NCBI RefSeq assembly: GCF_023897065.1
Contig: NZ_JAMHIV010000004.1
Span: forward strand, 1-64,000
Source: Crossiella sp. SN42
GTDB taxonomy: Bacteria > Actinomycetota > Actinomycetes > Mycobacteriales > Pseudonocardiaceae
Reading direction: 5' to 3'
DNA length: 64,000 nucleotides
Position numbers and translations under genes: made by a program. Shown here in pieces: positions 1 to 7,504 of the stretch. Positions within the stretch are counted from its first letter, which is position 1, and every line of letters begins with the position of its first letter. The notes beneath the pieces were generated by a model. The model made no database searches, was not told the DNA's origin, and worked only from the letters and a program-made list of their open reading frames with translations.

Positions 1-1970
1 GAGATCCGCCAGCCGAAGCTGGTGGTGCCCTTGGCCCCGCCGGCGTCAGTGCCGGTGACGGTCACCGTGTAGGTGCCCGCCTTGGTCGGCGTGCCGGTGA
101 TCCGGCCGGCAGAGCTGATGCTCAGGCCCGGCGCCAGCCCGGCGGCGGTGTAGGTCAGCGAGCCGCCCGCGGTGCTGGAACCGTTGACCTGCAACGGACT
201 GATCGCCCAGTTGACGAAGCCCCACTGGTCGCTGGGCTTGGTCACGGTGACCGTGCCGCCACCGCCGTCGGAGGTGATGGTCCAGCTGAACTTGGCGGTG
301 CCGGTCTTGCCGTCGGCGTTGGTCACCGTCACCGTGACACTGCTGGTGCCCGCGGTGGTCGGCGTGCCGGAGATCAGGCCGCTGGTGGCGTTGATGGTCA
401 GCCCGGCGGGCAGGCCGCCGGCGGCGTAGGTCAGCGCCTTGCCGTTCGCGTCGGTGGCCTTGACCTGCACGGAGGCCGCCTGGCCGACCTTGCCGGTCTG
501 GTCGCCGGGACTGGTCACCGAGACCGGGCTGGGGGTGCCGGTCTCCACGGACTCCTTGGCGTCGACCAGGCCCTCACCGTAGAAGGAGTTCTTCGCGGTG
601 GTGCCGGTGCAGCGGTTCTCCCCGGACGGGCAGGCGATGTCGTTGGCCTGGCCGGCCAGCTTGGCCCGCAGGTCGGCGGTGGAGGCGCCGGGGTTGACGC
701 TGGCCAGCAGCGCGGCCACACCCGCGACGTGCGGGGAAGCCATCGAGGTGCCGGACTTGGAGCCGTACTGGCCGCCGAGCACGGTGGAGTACACGTTGTC
801 GCCGGGCGCGGCCAGGTGCACCTTGTCCGTGCCGTAGTTGGAGAACGAGGACTTCACGTTGCTGCTGTTCACCGAGGACACCACGACCACGCCGGGCAGC
901 TCGGTGGGCAGGCTCTGGCAGGCGTCGGTGATGGTGCGGTTCACCGGGGTGGAGTCGTTGGGGCTGGTGGTGTCGGTGGTCTTCTTGGCCAGGTTGTAGT
1001 TCTCGTTGCCTGCCGCGGCCACGTTCAGCACGTTCTTGCCCTCGGCGTAGGCGACCGCCCGCTTGACGCCTTCCAGGATCGCGCCCTGGTCGGTGTCGGT
1101 GGGGCAGGCGAACAGCCACGGGTCGGTGTAGTAGCTGTTGTTGGTGACCTGGATGCCCTTGTCACCGGCGAAGACGAAGGCGCACACGGTGTTCTCCGGG
1201 AAGAACAGCTGGGTGCCCGCCTCGGCCACGCGCACGGAGGAGATCTTCACCCCGGGCGCCACGCCGACCATGCCCTTGCCGTTGCGGGCCGCGGCGATGG
1301 TGCCAGCCACGTGCGTGCCGTGGTCGCCGGCCGGGCGCCAGGAACCCTCGCGGGTGTCCAGCTTGCCGTAGGCGCAGGAGGCGGACTTGCCCGCGTCGAA
1401 GTTCGGCTTGAGGTCGTAGTGCTGGTCGTCCACGCCGGTGTCCAGCACGCCGACGGTGACCGAGGCGGAGCCGGGGTTGACGTCCCAGGCCTTGTCCGCG
1501 CCGATCTGGGTCATGTCCACGCGGTTGGTCTCGGCCGCGGTCGGGGTGGTCTGGCTGGGCGAGGGCGGGATCGCCGGGTTGGCCGCGGCGGCGGGCACGT
1601 CGGAGGTGCGGGTCGCGCCGACCTTCTGGATGCCCTGCACCGCGCGGACCTTGGCCGCGAACTCGGTGTCGGTGGAGTGCGCCACGATGACGCCGATGGC
1701 GTCGTAGGAGGCGTAGACGGTGCCGCCGTTGTTGGTGACCGCGGTCTTGCCCGCCGCGACCTGGCTCGGGTCGGTGATCACGAAGTAGGCGCGCAGCCCG
1801 GCCTGCTTGGCCACCGGAACCGGCTGGGCCGGCTTCTTGCCCGCGATCTCCACCGGAGCCGGGCTCGGCGTGGGGGCGGGCGCGCCGACGGCGAACGCCG
1901 GGGCGATGACGGCCGCTCCGACGCCAAGGGCGAGGGCTAACGCCGTGCGCCGCAGGGGAAACCGTTTCAC
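1..1970 (-). CDS. Secreted S8 subtilisin-like serine peptidase with C-terminal Ig-like repeats (3' end outside window)
   Basis: Extracellular subtilase. The GTG start at 1970 begins an MKRF-type signal peptide with a hydrophobic stretch and an APAFA-type cleavage region. A propeptide-like segment follows, then the catalytic domain. The triad is visible: Asp177 in VLDTGVD, His217 in HGTHVAG and Ser409 in GTSMASPHVAG, with the oxyanion Asn in AAGNEN. After about residue 475 come at least two tandem putative-Ig (He_PIG type) modules with repeated LPAGLTINATSGLISGTPT-like phrases, which in this family usually aid substrate or wall binding. About 656 codons are present with no stop, so the protein continues past base 1. 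It is not part of an obvious operon. Family assignment is firm; the substrate is unknown. Confidence 0.93.
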   Translation of the reverse strand, partial: MKRFPLRRTALALALGVGAAVIAPAFAVGAPAPTPSPAPVEIAGKKPAQPVPVAKQAGLRAYFVITDPSQVAAGKTAVTNNGGTVYASYDAIGVIVAHSTDTEFAAKVRAVQGIQKVGATRTSDVPAAAANPAIPPSPSQTTPTAAETNRVDMTQIGADKAWDVNPGSASVTVGVLDTGVDDQHYDLKPNFDAGKSASCAYGKLDTREGSWRPAGDHGTHVAGTIAAARNGKGMVGVAPGVKISSVRVAEAGTQLFFPENTVCAFVFAGDKGIQVTNNSYYTDPWLFACPTDTDQGAILEGVKRAVAYAEGKNVLNVAAAGNENYNLAKKTTDTTSPNDSTPVNRTITDACQSLPTELPGVVVVSSVNSSNVKSSFSNYGTDKVHLAAPGDNVYSTVLGGQYGSKSGTSMASPHVAGVAALLASVNPGASTADLRAKLAGQANDIACPSGENRCTGTTAKNSFYGEGLVDAKESVETGTPSPVSVTSPGDQTGKVGQAASVQVKATDANGKALTYAAGGLPAGLTINATSGLISGTPTTAGTSSVTVTVTNADGKTGTAKFSWTITSDGGGGTVTVTKPSDQWGFVNWAISPLQVNGSSTAGGSLTYTAAGLAPGLSISSAGRITGTPTKAGTYTVTVTGTDAGGAKGTTSFGWRI

Positions 1971-2098
1971 GTCAGGTCCTTTCCGCAGGGTAACCGGGTC
2001 GGAACGTAATCCGGGCCACACCGGGCTCGGTAGAGCGCATTGGCGACAATGGCCGGATCCCGCCAGCGGACTTACCGCCCTCAACGCCCTGAGCTGCG

Positions 2099-2971
2099 GT
2101 GATGTGGCCATTCTGTGGCAACACCCGGAAAAACCCACCCCGCCTGGCGCAACCCCCGCCCACCCGTTGGACCACCGGGCCGGCTGTTGACACCGCGCCC
2201 GCCCTCTGCCTACCCGCCGCCCTCAGCGTCGCCGCCCTGTTCGCCACCCTCGCCCCGGCCGCCGCAGGCGCCGAGGACAGCGACCTCCGCGGCCCGAAGC
2301 CCACCATCGTGCTGGTGCACGGCGCCTTCGCCGACGCGAGCAGCTGGGCCGAGGTCACCCAGCGCCTGCAGCGCCACGGCTTCCCGGTGCGCGCGGTGGC
2401 CAACCCGCTGCGCGGCCTGGCCCCGGACGCCGAGGCCGTCCGCCAGGTGGTCGACAGCGTCTCCGGCCCGGTCATCCTGGTCGGCCACTCCTACGGCGGC
2501 GCGCTGATCTCCCACGCGGCCGCGGGCGAGAAGGACGTCAAGGCCCTGGTCTACATCGCCGCCTTCGCCCCGGCCGTCGGCGAGTCCGCGCTGGAGCTCT
2601 CCGCGGGCGGCAAGCTCGGCCCGGACACCACCACGACCATCGGCAACGACGTCTACCTCAGGCCGGACCGCTTCCACGAGGTCTTCGCCGCCGACCTGCC
2701 CCGCCGCACCACCGCCCAGCTGGCCGCCGCCCAGCGCCCGGTCGACGCCGGCGCCCTGTCCGCCAAGGCCACCGCCGCCGCCTGGCAGCAGATCCCCAGC
2801 TGGTACCTCATCGCCAAGCAGGACAACGCCATCCCGGCCGGCTCCCAGCGCGCCATGGCCGCCCGCGCCCACTCGCACACCACCGAGGTCAACGCCTCGC
2901 ACGCGGTGAGCCTCTCCCGCCCGGAGGCCACCTACGCCACCATCCTGAACGCGGTCCGCGGCACCCGCTGA
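2099..2971 (+). CDS. Secreted alpha/beta hydrolase (esterase-like)
   Basis: Alpha/beta-fold hydrolase of the short EstC/methylesterase-like type. A hydrophobic segment near residues 34-56 ends in AAAGA and looks like a signal peptide. It is preceded by an unusually long polar, Pro-rich N-terminus, but no later ATG, GTG or TTG lies in frame before the hydrophobic segment. The start is therefore GTG 2099 or ATG 2102, and the N-terminus is uncertain. The core shows the HGAFADASSW oxyanion region, the nucleophile Ser in GHSYGG and a late catalytic His in NASHAVSL. The gene stands alone between the divergent protease and the NCS1 gene. It could act as an esterase or an amidase; the substrate is unknown. 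Confidence 0.85.
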   Translation: MMWPFCGNTRKNPPRLAQPPPTRWTTGPAVDTAPALCLPAALSVAALFATLAPAAAGAEDSDLRGPKPTIVLVHGAFADASSWAEVTQRLQRHGFPVRAVANPLRGLAPDAEAVRQVVDSVSGPVILVGHSYGGALISHAAAGEKDVKALVYIAAFAPAVGESALELSAGGKLGPDTTTTIGNDVYLRPDRFHEVFAADLPRRTTAQLAAAQRPVDAGALSAKATAAAWQQIPSWYLIAKQDNAIPAGSQRAMAARAHSHTTEVNASHAVSLSRPEATYATILNAVRGTR

Positions 2972-3039
2972 CCGGCTGACCGCTTCGGTCCGGAACCTGT
3001 TCGTCACAGTCGCGCCGCACCCCGGAAACACCGCGTTCC

Positions 3040-3045
3040 TAGCGT
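3040..3045 (+). promoter_or_regulatory. -10 box (TAGCGT) for a probable leaderless permease mRNA
   Basis: TAGCGT fits the actinobacterial TANNNT consensus and ends 8 nt before the ATG at 3054. No Shine-Dalgarno sequence lies in the gap. Transcription starting 7-8 nt after the box would begin at or next to the start codon. No clear -35 is visible. Confidence 0.45.
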
Positions 3046-3053
3046 CCGCTGGC

Positions 3054-4715
3054 ATGACGGTGGACGAGCAGGTCGCGCCGGCCCGGACGGACGCGGCCAC
3101 CAGGGAGACCCTGGAGGACTACACGCTGCGGTTCGCCCCGCGCAGCTACCGCCGCTGGACGCCCGCGGTGGTGGGCGGGTCGGCGCTGGGTGGCATGGCG
3201 TACATGGCGGACTTCTCCATCGGCGCGGGGATCGGGCTGAACCACGGCACGCTCAACGCGTTGCTGTCCATCCTGGTGGCGGCCGGGGTCATCTTCGTGA
3301 CCGGTTTCCCGCTGGCCTACTACGCGGCGCGGTACAACCTGGACCTCGACCTGATCACCAGGGGTTCCGGGTTCGGCTACTACGGCTCGGTGCTGACCAG
3401 CGTGATCTTCGCCAGCTTCACCTTCATCTTCTTCGCCCTCGAAGGCTCGATCATGGCGCAGGGCCTGCGGTACGGGCTCGGGCTGCCGCTGTGGCTGGGA
3501 TATCTGGTGTCCACGCTGGTGATCATTCCGCTGGTGGTCTACGGGATGCGCACGCTGGCGCGGTTGCAGACCTGGACGAACCCGCTGTGGCTGGTGCTGA
3601 TCGTGCTGCCGCTGGTCTACCTGGTGCTGGCCGATCCCTCGTCGGTGCAACGGTTCCTGGACCACCCCGGCAAGGGCACCGGGCAGCTGAGCGCGGCGGC
3701 GGTGATGCTCGGCGCGGGGGTGTGCCTGTCGCTGATGGCGCAGATCGGCGAGCAGATCGACTACCTGCGGTTCATGCCGCCGCGGACCGCGGCCAACCGG
3801 CGGTCCTGGTGGGCCTCGGTGGTGCTGGCCGGGCCGGGCTGGGTGGTCTTCGGCGCGCTGAAGCAGGCGATCGGGGTCTTCCTCGCGGTGTACATCGTGG
3901 ACAGTGTGGGGCTGACCAGGGCGGTGGAGCCGATCGAGCAGTTCACCGCGGCCTTCCGGCAGCTCATGCCGGGCTGGCTGGTGGTGCCGCTGGCGCTGCT
4001 GCTGGTGGTGCTGAGCCAGGTGAAGATCAACGTCACCAACGCCTACTCGGGTTCGCTGGCCTGGACCAACTCCGTCACCAGGGTGACCCGACGCTACCCG
4101 GGCCGGCTGGTGTTCGTGGTGGTGAACCTGGGCATCGCGCTGGCGCTGATGGAGGCCGACATGTTCAGCTTCCTCAACGGGCTGCTCAGCTTCTACTCCA
4201 ACTGCGCCATCGCCTGGGTGGTCACGGTGGCTGCCGACATCATGGTCAACAAGCACCTGCTGGGCCTCTCGCCCAAGGTGCCGGAGTTCCGGCGCGGCAT
4301 GCTCTACGCGGTCAACCCCGTTGGCGTGGTGTCGTTCCTGGCCTCCTCCGGCATCTCCATCGCGATGTACTTCGGCCTGCTCGGCGCGGCGTTGCAGCCG
4401 TACTCGCCGCCCGCTGCGGTGCTGATCGCGCTGGTGCTCACCCCGCTGACCGCGGTGCTCACCCGCGGCCGTTTCTACCTGCGCCGCACCGACGACGGGA
4501 TCGACGAACTGGTGCTGGACGCCGACGGCAACCCCAGCGGCACCCGCTACGACTGCGTGGTGTGCCGCCAGGACTTCGAGCGGCCGGACGTGCTCGCCAG
4601 CGCGGCCGGTGGCGTGATCTGCTCGCTGTGCCTGAGCACCGACCGCACCGGCGTGCACGTGCTGCCCGCTCAGCCGCGGACCACGGCGACCTCCTTGGGC
4701 ACCACCGCGTCGTAG
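3054..4715 (+). CDS. NCS1-family nucleobase/cation symporter with C-terminal CxxC/CxxC tail
   Basis: Integral membrane permease of the nucleobase:cation symporter-1 (cytosine/purine/uracil/thiamine/allantoin) family. About 12 hydrophobic segments run from residue 40 to 480, and family-like phrases such as GSGFGYYGSVL and NAYSGSLAW are present. At 553 residues it is longer than typical NCS1 proteins. The extra C-terminus carries Cys501, Cys504, Cys523 and Cys526 in a CxxC-x18-CxxC arrangement, as in a zinc ribbon or rubredoxin-like knuckle. The start has no ribosome-binding site and looks leaderless. Its last 46 bases overlap the 3' end of the convergent yidC-like gene. Transport class is firm; the substrate is unknown. 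Confidence 0.88.
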   Translation: MTVDEQVAPARTDAATRETLEDYTLRFAPRSYRRWTPAVVGGSALGGMAYMADFSIGAGIGLNHGTLNALLSILVAAGVIFVTGFPLAYYAARYNLDLDLITRGSGFGYYGSVLTSVIFASFTFIFFALEGSIMAQGLRYGLGLPLWLGYLVSTLVIIPLVVYGMRTLARLQTWTNPLWLVLIVLPLVYLVLADPSSVQRFLDHPGKGTGQLSAAAVMLGAGVCLSLMAQIGEQIDYLRFMPPRTAANRRSWWASVVLAGPGWVVFGALKQAIGVFLAVYIVDSVGLTRAVEPIEQFTAAFRQLMPGWLVVPLALLLVVLSQVKINVTNAYSGSLAWTNSVTRVTRRYPGRLVFVVVNLGIALALMEADMFSFLNGLLSFYSNCAIAWVVTVAADIMVNKHLLGLSPKVPEFRRGMLYAVNPVGVVSFLASSGISIAMYFGLLGAALQPYSPPAAVLIALVLTPLTAVLTRGRFYLRRTDDGIDELVLDADGNPSGTRYDCVVCRQDFERPDVLASAAGGVICSLCLSTDRTGVHVLPAQPRTTATSLGTTAS

Positions 4716-5341
4716 ACCGCGCGCAGGGCGAGGGTCCAGGCGGTGGTGGTGAGCAGGTAGATCGCGGTGGCCAGCGGCAGGAACAGGCTGAACACCACCA
4801 GCGCGTAGGGCAGCAGGCGGGCCGGCACGCTGGTGGTGCCGGCGCGTACGGCGAGTCGTCCTGACCAGTGCGCGGTGGCGGCCAGCAGCAGGAGCAGCCC
4901 GAGGGCGACCAAGGGGTGCGCGCCGAGCAGCCAGGCCACCCGCTCGCCCAGTGGCGCGCCAAAGAGCTCGTGCTGGAGCAGGCCGTTGGGCTGGCCGGCC
5001 ACGGTGTCGGAGAGGAACAGCCGGTACATCACGAAGAAGAACGGCGCCTGGGCCAGGGTGGGCAGCATCCCGGCGAACAGGGAGCCGCCCTCGGCCTGCG
5101 CCTTGGCCATTTCGCGCGCCAGCCGTTTCGGGCTGTCCTTGTGCTGGTCCTGGATCTCGCGCAGCCGTGTCAGCCAGGCCGTGCGCCGCCGCTCACCGCG
5201 CAGAGCGGCGAGGCTCAGCGGCAGCAGCAGGGCGCGGACGGCCAGGGTGAAGGCGATGATCGCGCCGACGGTGTGCAGGGGTCCGCCGAGTGCGGACACC
5301 AGAAGGTACGCGCCGTGCACGGGCGCGTCGAAGATGGACAT
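4670..5341 (-). CDS. yidC: YidC/Oxa1-family membrane protein insertase (second-copy type)
   Basis: Short (223 aa) YidC/Oxa1/Alb3-type insertase. The first core transmembrane helix carries Arg36 in AVRALLLPLS, the hydrophilic-groove arginine of the family. A charged cytoplasmic hairpin (about residues 48-85, HKDSPKRLAREM) follows, then four more hydrophobic segments. There is no large periplasmic domain. Housekeeping actinobacterial yidC genes sit next to rpmH/rnpA and are longer. This copy instead sits beside a DUF6412-like gene, as seen in other actinomycetes, so it is probably an accessory insertase. ATG 5341 is the only sensible start. Confidence 0.9.
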   Translation of the reverse strand: MSIFDAPVHGAYLLVSALGGPLHTVGAIIAFTLAVRALLLPLSLAALRGERRRTAWLTRLREIQDQHKDSPKRLAREMAKAQAEGGSLFAGMLPTLAQAPFFFVMYRLFLSDTVAGQPNGLLQHELFGAPLGERVAWLLGAHPLVALGLLLLLAATAHWSGRLAVRAGTTSVPARLLPYALVVFSLFLPLATAIYLLTTTAWTLALRAVYDAVVPKEVAVVRG

Positions 5342-5374
5342 GGGTGACCCGGTTTCGCTTGTGCGGTAAGGGAT

Positions 5375-5635
5375 TCAGGCGAAGGCGCGGGTCACGCCGG
5401 GGGCTCGTGGACGGGGACGGCCCGGTGCGTCCGGGTCGCCGAGCCGCAGGTAGCGGTTGTCCGCGAGGCGGCCGAGCAGGTCCGGGGTCCAAGGCTGGCC
5501 CTGGGGCAGCAGGGTCCGCCGGACCTGGGCGAGGAGCTGGCTGGTGAGCAGGGCGGCGAGCAGCGCCACGACCGCGATCGTGGTCAGCAGCAGCGTGTCG
5601 GGCGTCCCGACCAGCGCCAGCCATACCCCCTGCAC
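5375..5635 (-). CDS. Small membrane protein, DUF6412-like
   Basis: An 86-residue protein reading from GTG 5635. One strong hydrophobic helix lies at about residues 8-30 (TLLLTTIAVVALLAAL). A basic linker and a polar C-terminus containing LADNRYLRLGDPDAPGR follow. This matches what I know of DUF6412 proteins, which sit next to accessory YidC genes in actinomycetes. It lies 33 bp upstream of the yidC-like gene in the same direction, so the two are probably one unit. No good ribosome-binding site precedes the chosen start. The same frame stays open upstream across the NIPSNAP gene, but that extension is a shadow. Function unknown. Confidence 0.65.
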   Translation of the reverse strand: MQGVWLALVGTPDTLLLTTIAVVALLAALLTSQLLAQVRRTLLPQGQPWTPDLLGRLADNRYLRLGDPDAPGRPRPRAPGVTRAFA

Positions 5636-5676
5636 GCCCGCACAACGCGCGGGCGGCGCGCGGAGTTCCCGGCCGG

Positions 5677-6357
5677 TTACCGCAGCGCCGAGCCCGCCGT
5701 GGGCAGCAGCGGCAGCTCGGTCGGCGCCGCGATCAGTCGCTCGGTCAGCGCGCGCCAGGCCGTCGTCCCCGCGCGCTCCGTCTGGTGCGCGGCCAGCTCC
5801 CCGGCCGAGGCGAACCGGCTCAGCCAGAGGAAGGCGTGCTCGCCCTCGCGCACCGGCAGCCGGGGGAAGTTGTTGGCCGCGTACTCGGTGCTGAAACAGG
5901 CGAGTACCGGGCCGCCGGTCGCGGTGAGCATCGGCGCGAGCTCCGCCCGGTGGAACGCGCGGAAGTCCTCGGTCACCGGCTGGTCCAGGAAGCACAGGGT
6001 GGCCAGGTACACGCCGGGCTCCGGCCACGGCCCGCGCGGCAGCTCGCCGGTCTCGGGGCGCAGCAGCAGCACGTCGTCGGAGTCGACCATGGTGGCGTTG
6101 GCCGCGGCCCGGTGCTCGGCCCAGACCGGTCCCCCGTAGAAGGCGGTCAGCCCGGCCTGCCTGGCGGCCAGGTCGGCGAACCCGCGCAGCCACACGAACC
6201 GGTCGGCGTCCACCGGCGTCCGGAACTGGCCGAGCACCCGGATGCCGACCTCCTCCTGCGTGTCCACGAACTCCCGCTCGAACAGCTCGATGAGGTCGCC
6301 GACACGCCCCGGATGGATGGTGTACTGACGAAGTTCGATCACGGAGGGGTACGACAT
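5677..6357 (-). CDS. NIPSNAP-family protein
   Basis: Two tandem NIPSNAP-type ferredoxin-like modules in 226 residues. The first begins VIELRQYTIHPGRVGDLIELFE and the second is near residues 120-205 (LATLCFLDQ, REGEHAFLWLSRF). ATG 6357 was chosen because AGGAG lies 6-8 nt upstream and the family N-terminus starts there; a longer ORF to 6489 adds 44 non-conserved residues. It ends just upstream of the DUF6412-like gene and reads the same way. NIPSNAP proteins have no agreed bacterial function, so none is assigned. Confidence 0.85.
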   Translation of the reverse strand: MSYPSVIELRQYTIHPGRVGDLIELFEREFVDTQEEVGIRVLGQFRTPVDADRFVWLRGFADLAARQAGLTAFYGGPVWAEHRAAANATMVDSDDVLLLRPETGELPRGPWPEPGVYLATLCFLDQPVTEDFRAFHRAELAPMLTATGGPVLACFSTEYAANNFPRLPVREGEHAFLWLSRFASAGELAAHQTERAGTTAWRALTERLIAAPTELPLLPTAGSALR

Positions 6358-6521
6358 GCGGCTCCTTCGGTAGTGGAAGCCGCACGGTACGACCCTTTTG
6401 CTGCCATCTACCGTCAGGGTTTGGCGCGGATGAGGGTTTAAGTGCCCACGCTCAGTTACAAACTGTGAAGAAAATTGATGGAGCATCACCCGTTTGTTGG
6501 CCTCATTCCGTTGAGACCCAA

Positions 6522-6544
6522 GTCACAACGTGCGATCCTGTGAC
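6522..6544. promoter_or_regulatory. Inverted repeat GTCACA-N11-TGTGAC
   Basis: A perfect 6-bp inverted repeat with an 11-bp spacer, 40 bp upstream of the Cys-rich small ORF. It lies in a 226-bp intergenic stretch with locally AT-rich sequence at 6440-6490. It could be an operator or part of a promoter. The protein that would bind it is unknown. Confidence 0.3.
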
Positions 6545-6583
6545 GCAGAGGGATCACCACAGTGGGGAAGGCTGTGATCGTCA

Positions 6584-6751
6584 ATGGCGACCGAAGCAGA
6601 TGCCTGGTCAACGTTGCTGGACACCTACCGACAGGCGGCGGCGCAAACGCTGAGCTGCCACTTCTGCGCCGACAACCGGTGCAGCGCCTGCAACCAGGTC
6701 TGGCCGTGCACCGCGGCCTGCGCCGCGGAGTTCACGCTCGATCTGGACTAG
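6584..6751 (+). CDS. Small cysteine-rich protein (55 aa), putative zinc knuckle
   Basis: A 55-codon ORF, ATG 6584 to TAG 6749-6751, below the size usually reported. The first 22 residues look helical (EADAWSTLLDTYRQAAAQ). Six cysteines follow at 25, 28, 33, 36, 42 and 46, spaced CxxC-x4-CxxC-x5-C-x3-C, with one His between the first pair. This suggests a compact zinc- or iron-sulfur-binding fold, smaller than WhiB (whose Cys spacing differs). A GGGGAAGG sequence lies about 12 nt upstream, a slightly long spacing for a ribosome-binding site. Codon usage is GC3-rich like real genes. I do not recognise the family, and the function is unknown. Confidence 0.6.
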   Translation: MATEADAWSTLLDTYRQAAAQTLSCHFCADNRCSACNQVWPCTAACAAEFTLDLD

Positions 6752-6834
6752 ACACCAGCACCGACGCACCAAGCACCCGCGTCACCACCTGAGCCCGTCG
6801 CACCGGCCCGTCCGCCGCGGCGGGCTCCCGTGTC

Positions 6835-7341
6835 TCACCCGGTGAACCGGCCCACCTGCTGCTCCAGCACCCCGACCAGCGGCAACACCCGGTGCGCCAC
6901 CCGGTCGTTGAGCGCGACCTCGGTCCGGGTCCGGACCACCCCCGGCGTGTTGATCATCCGCTCGATCACCGCCTCCAGGTGCCGGTTGTCCCTGGCCACC
7001 ACCCGGCACAGGATGTCGCCCTCGCCCGCGATGGAGTGCGCCTCGATCAGCTCCGGGATCGCCGCCAGGCTGCGCGGCACCTCGGCGAAGCGCTCCTGCG
7101 CCACGTCCACGTGCACGAACGCCAGCACCGGGAAGCCCATCGCAGCCGGGGACAGCCGCGGCGCGTAGCCGTCGATGACCCCGTCCTTGACCATCCGGTC
7201 CAGCCTGGACTGCACCGTCGCCCGCGCCACACCGAGCAGGCGCGCGTACTCCCGCACGCCCGCTCTAGGCTGCTCCATGACCAGGCGGAGCACCGCCAAG
7301 TCGAGTTTGTCGAAGGACGTCGAAGACGACGATGTGGTCAC
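6835..7341 (-). CDS. bkdR: Lrp/AsnC-family transcriptional regulator (BkdR-type)
   Basis: 168 residues. An N-terminal winged HTH (about residues 10-60, LDLAVLRLVMEQPRAGVREYARLLGVARATVQSRLDRM, of which RATVQSRLDRM is the recognition helix) is followed by an RAM/ligand-binding domain (about 75-155). The GTG start at 7341 is divergent from the branched-chain keto-acid dehydrogenase operon, with 163 bp between them. In many bacteria an Lrp-type BkdR controls bkd genes in response to branched-chain amino acids, so that role is inferred from position. Family certainty is high; the target is likely but unproven. Confidence 0.88.
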   Translation of the reverse strand: MTTSSSSTSFDKLDLAVLRLVMEQPRAGVREYARLLGVARATVQSRLDRMVKDGVIDGYAPRLSPAAMGFPVLAFVHVDVAQERFAEVPRSLAAIPELIEAHSIAGEGDILCRVVARDNRHLEAVIERMINTPGVVRTRTEVALNDRVAHRVLPLVGVLEQQVGRFTG

Positions 7342-7504
7342 TTGGCCCCTCCGCAGGACGGATCAGTACCGGTTCAGCAGGCGTGACCGGCGCCACGTGA
7401 CTGTGCCATTGGTAAAAGATTTCCGCCAACTATTGAGCCAACGGCCACGTTTCGCTGAGATGGGCCACACTACTTGGCAGTGGAGCCGAGGAGAGGAGCG
7501 CGCG
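7342..7504. promoter_or_regulatory. Divergent promoter region between bkdR and bkdA
   Basis: The most AT-rich stretch, 7405-7436, holds an imperfect inverted repeat with TTGG at 7409-7412 and CCAA at 7426-7429, and a further TTGAGCCAA at 7433-7441. Lrp-type regulators prefer AT-rich imperfect palindromes, so this is the best candidate operator. A strong GAGGAGAGGAG ribosome-binding site at about 7488-7499 precedes the GTG of bkdA. Confidence 0.4.

Noticed and set aside
1961-1975. parS-like GTTTCACGT near the first protease start
   Set aside because: Only the left half of GTTTCACGTGAAAC is present; the right half does not match.
5675-6385. Longer version of the DUF6412-like gene starting at 6385
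   Set aside because: The extension is out of frame with, and fully overlaps, the real NIPSNAP gene and reads as Arg/Gly-rich shadow.
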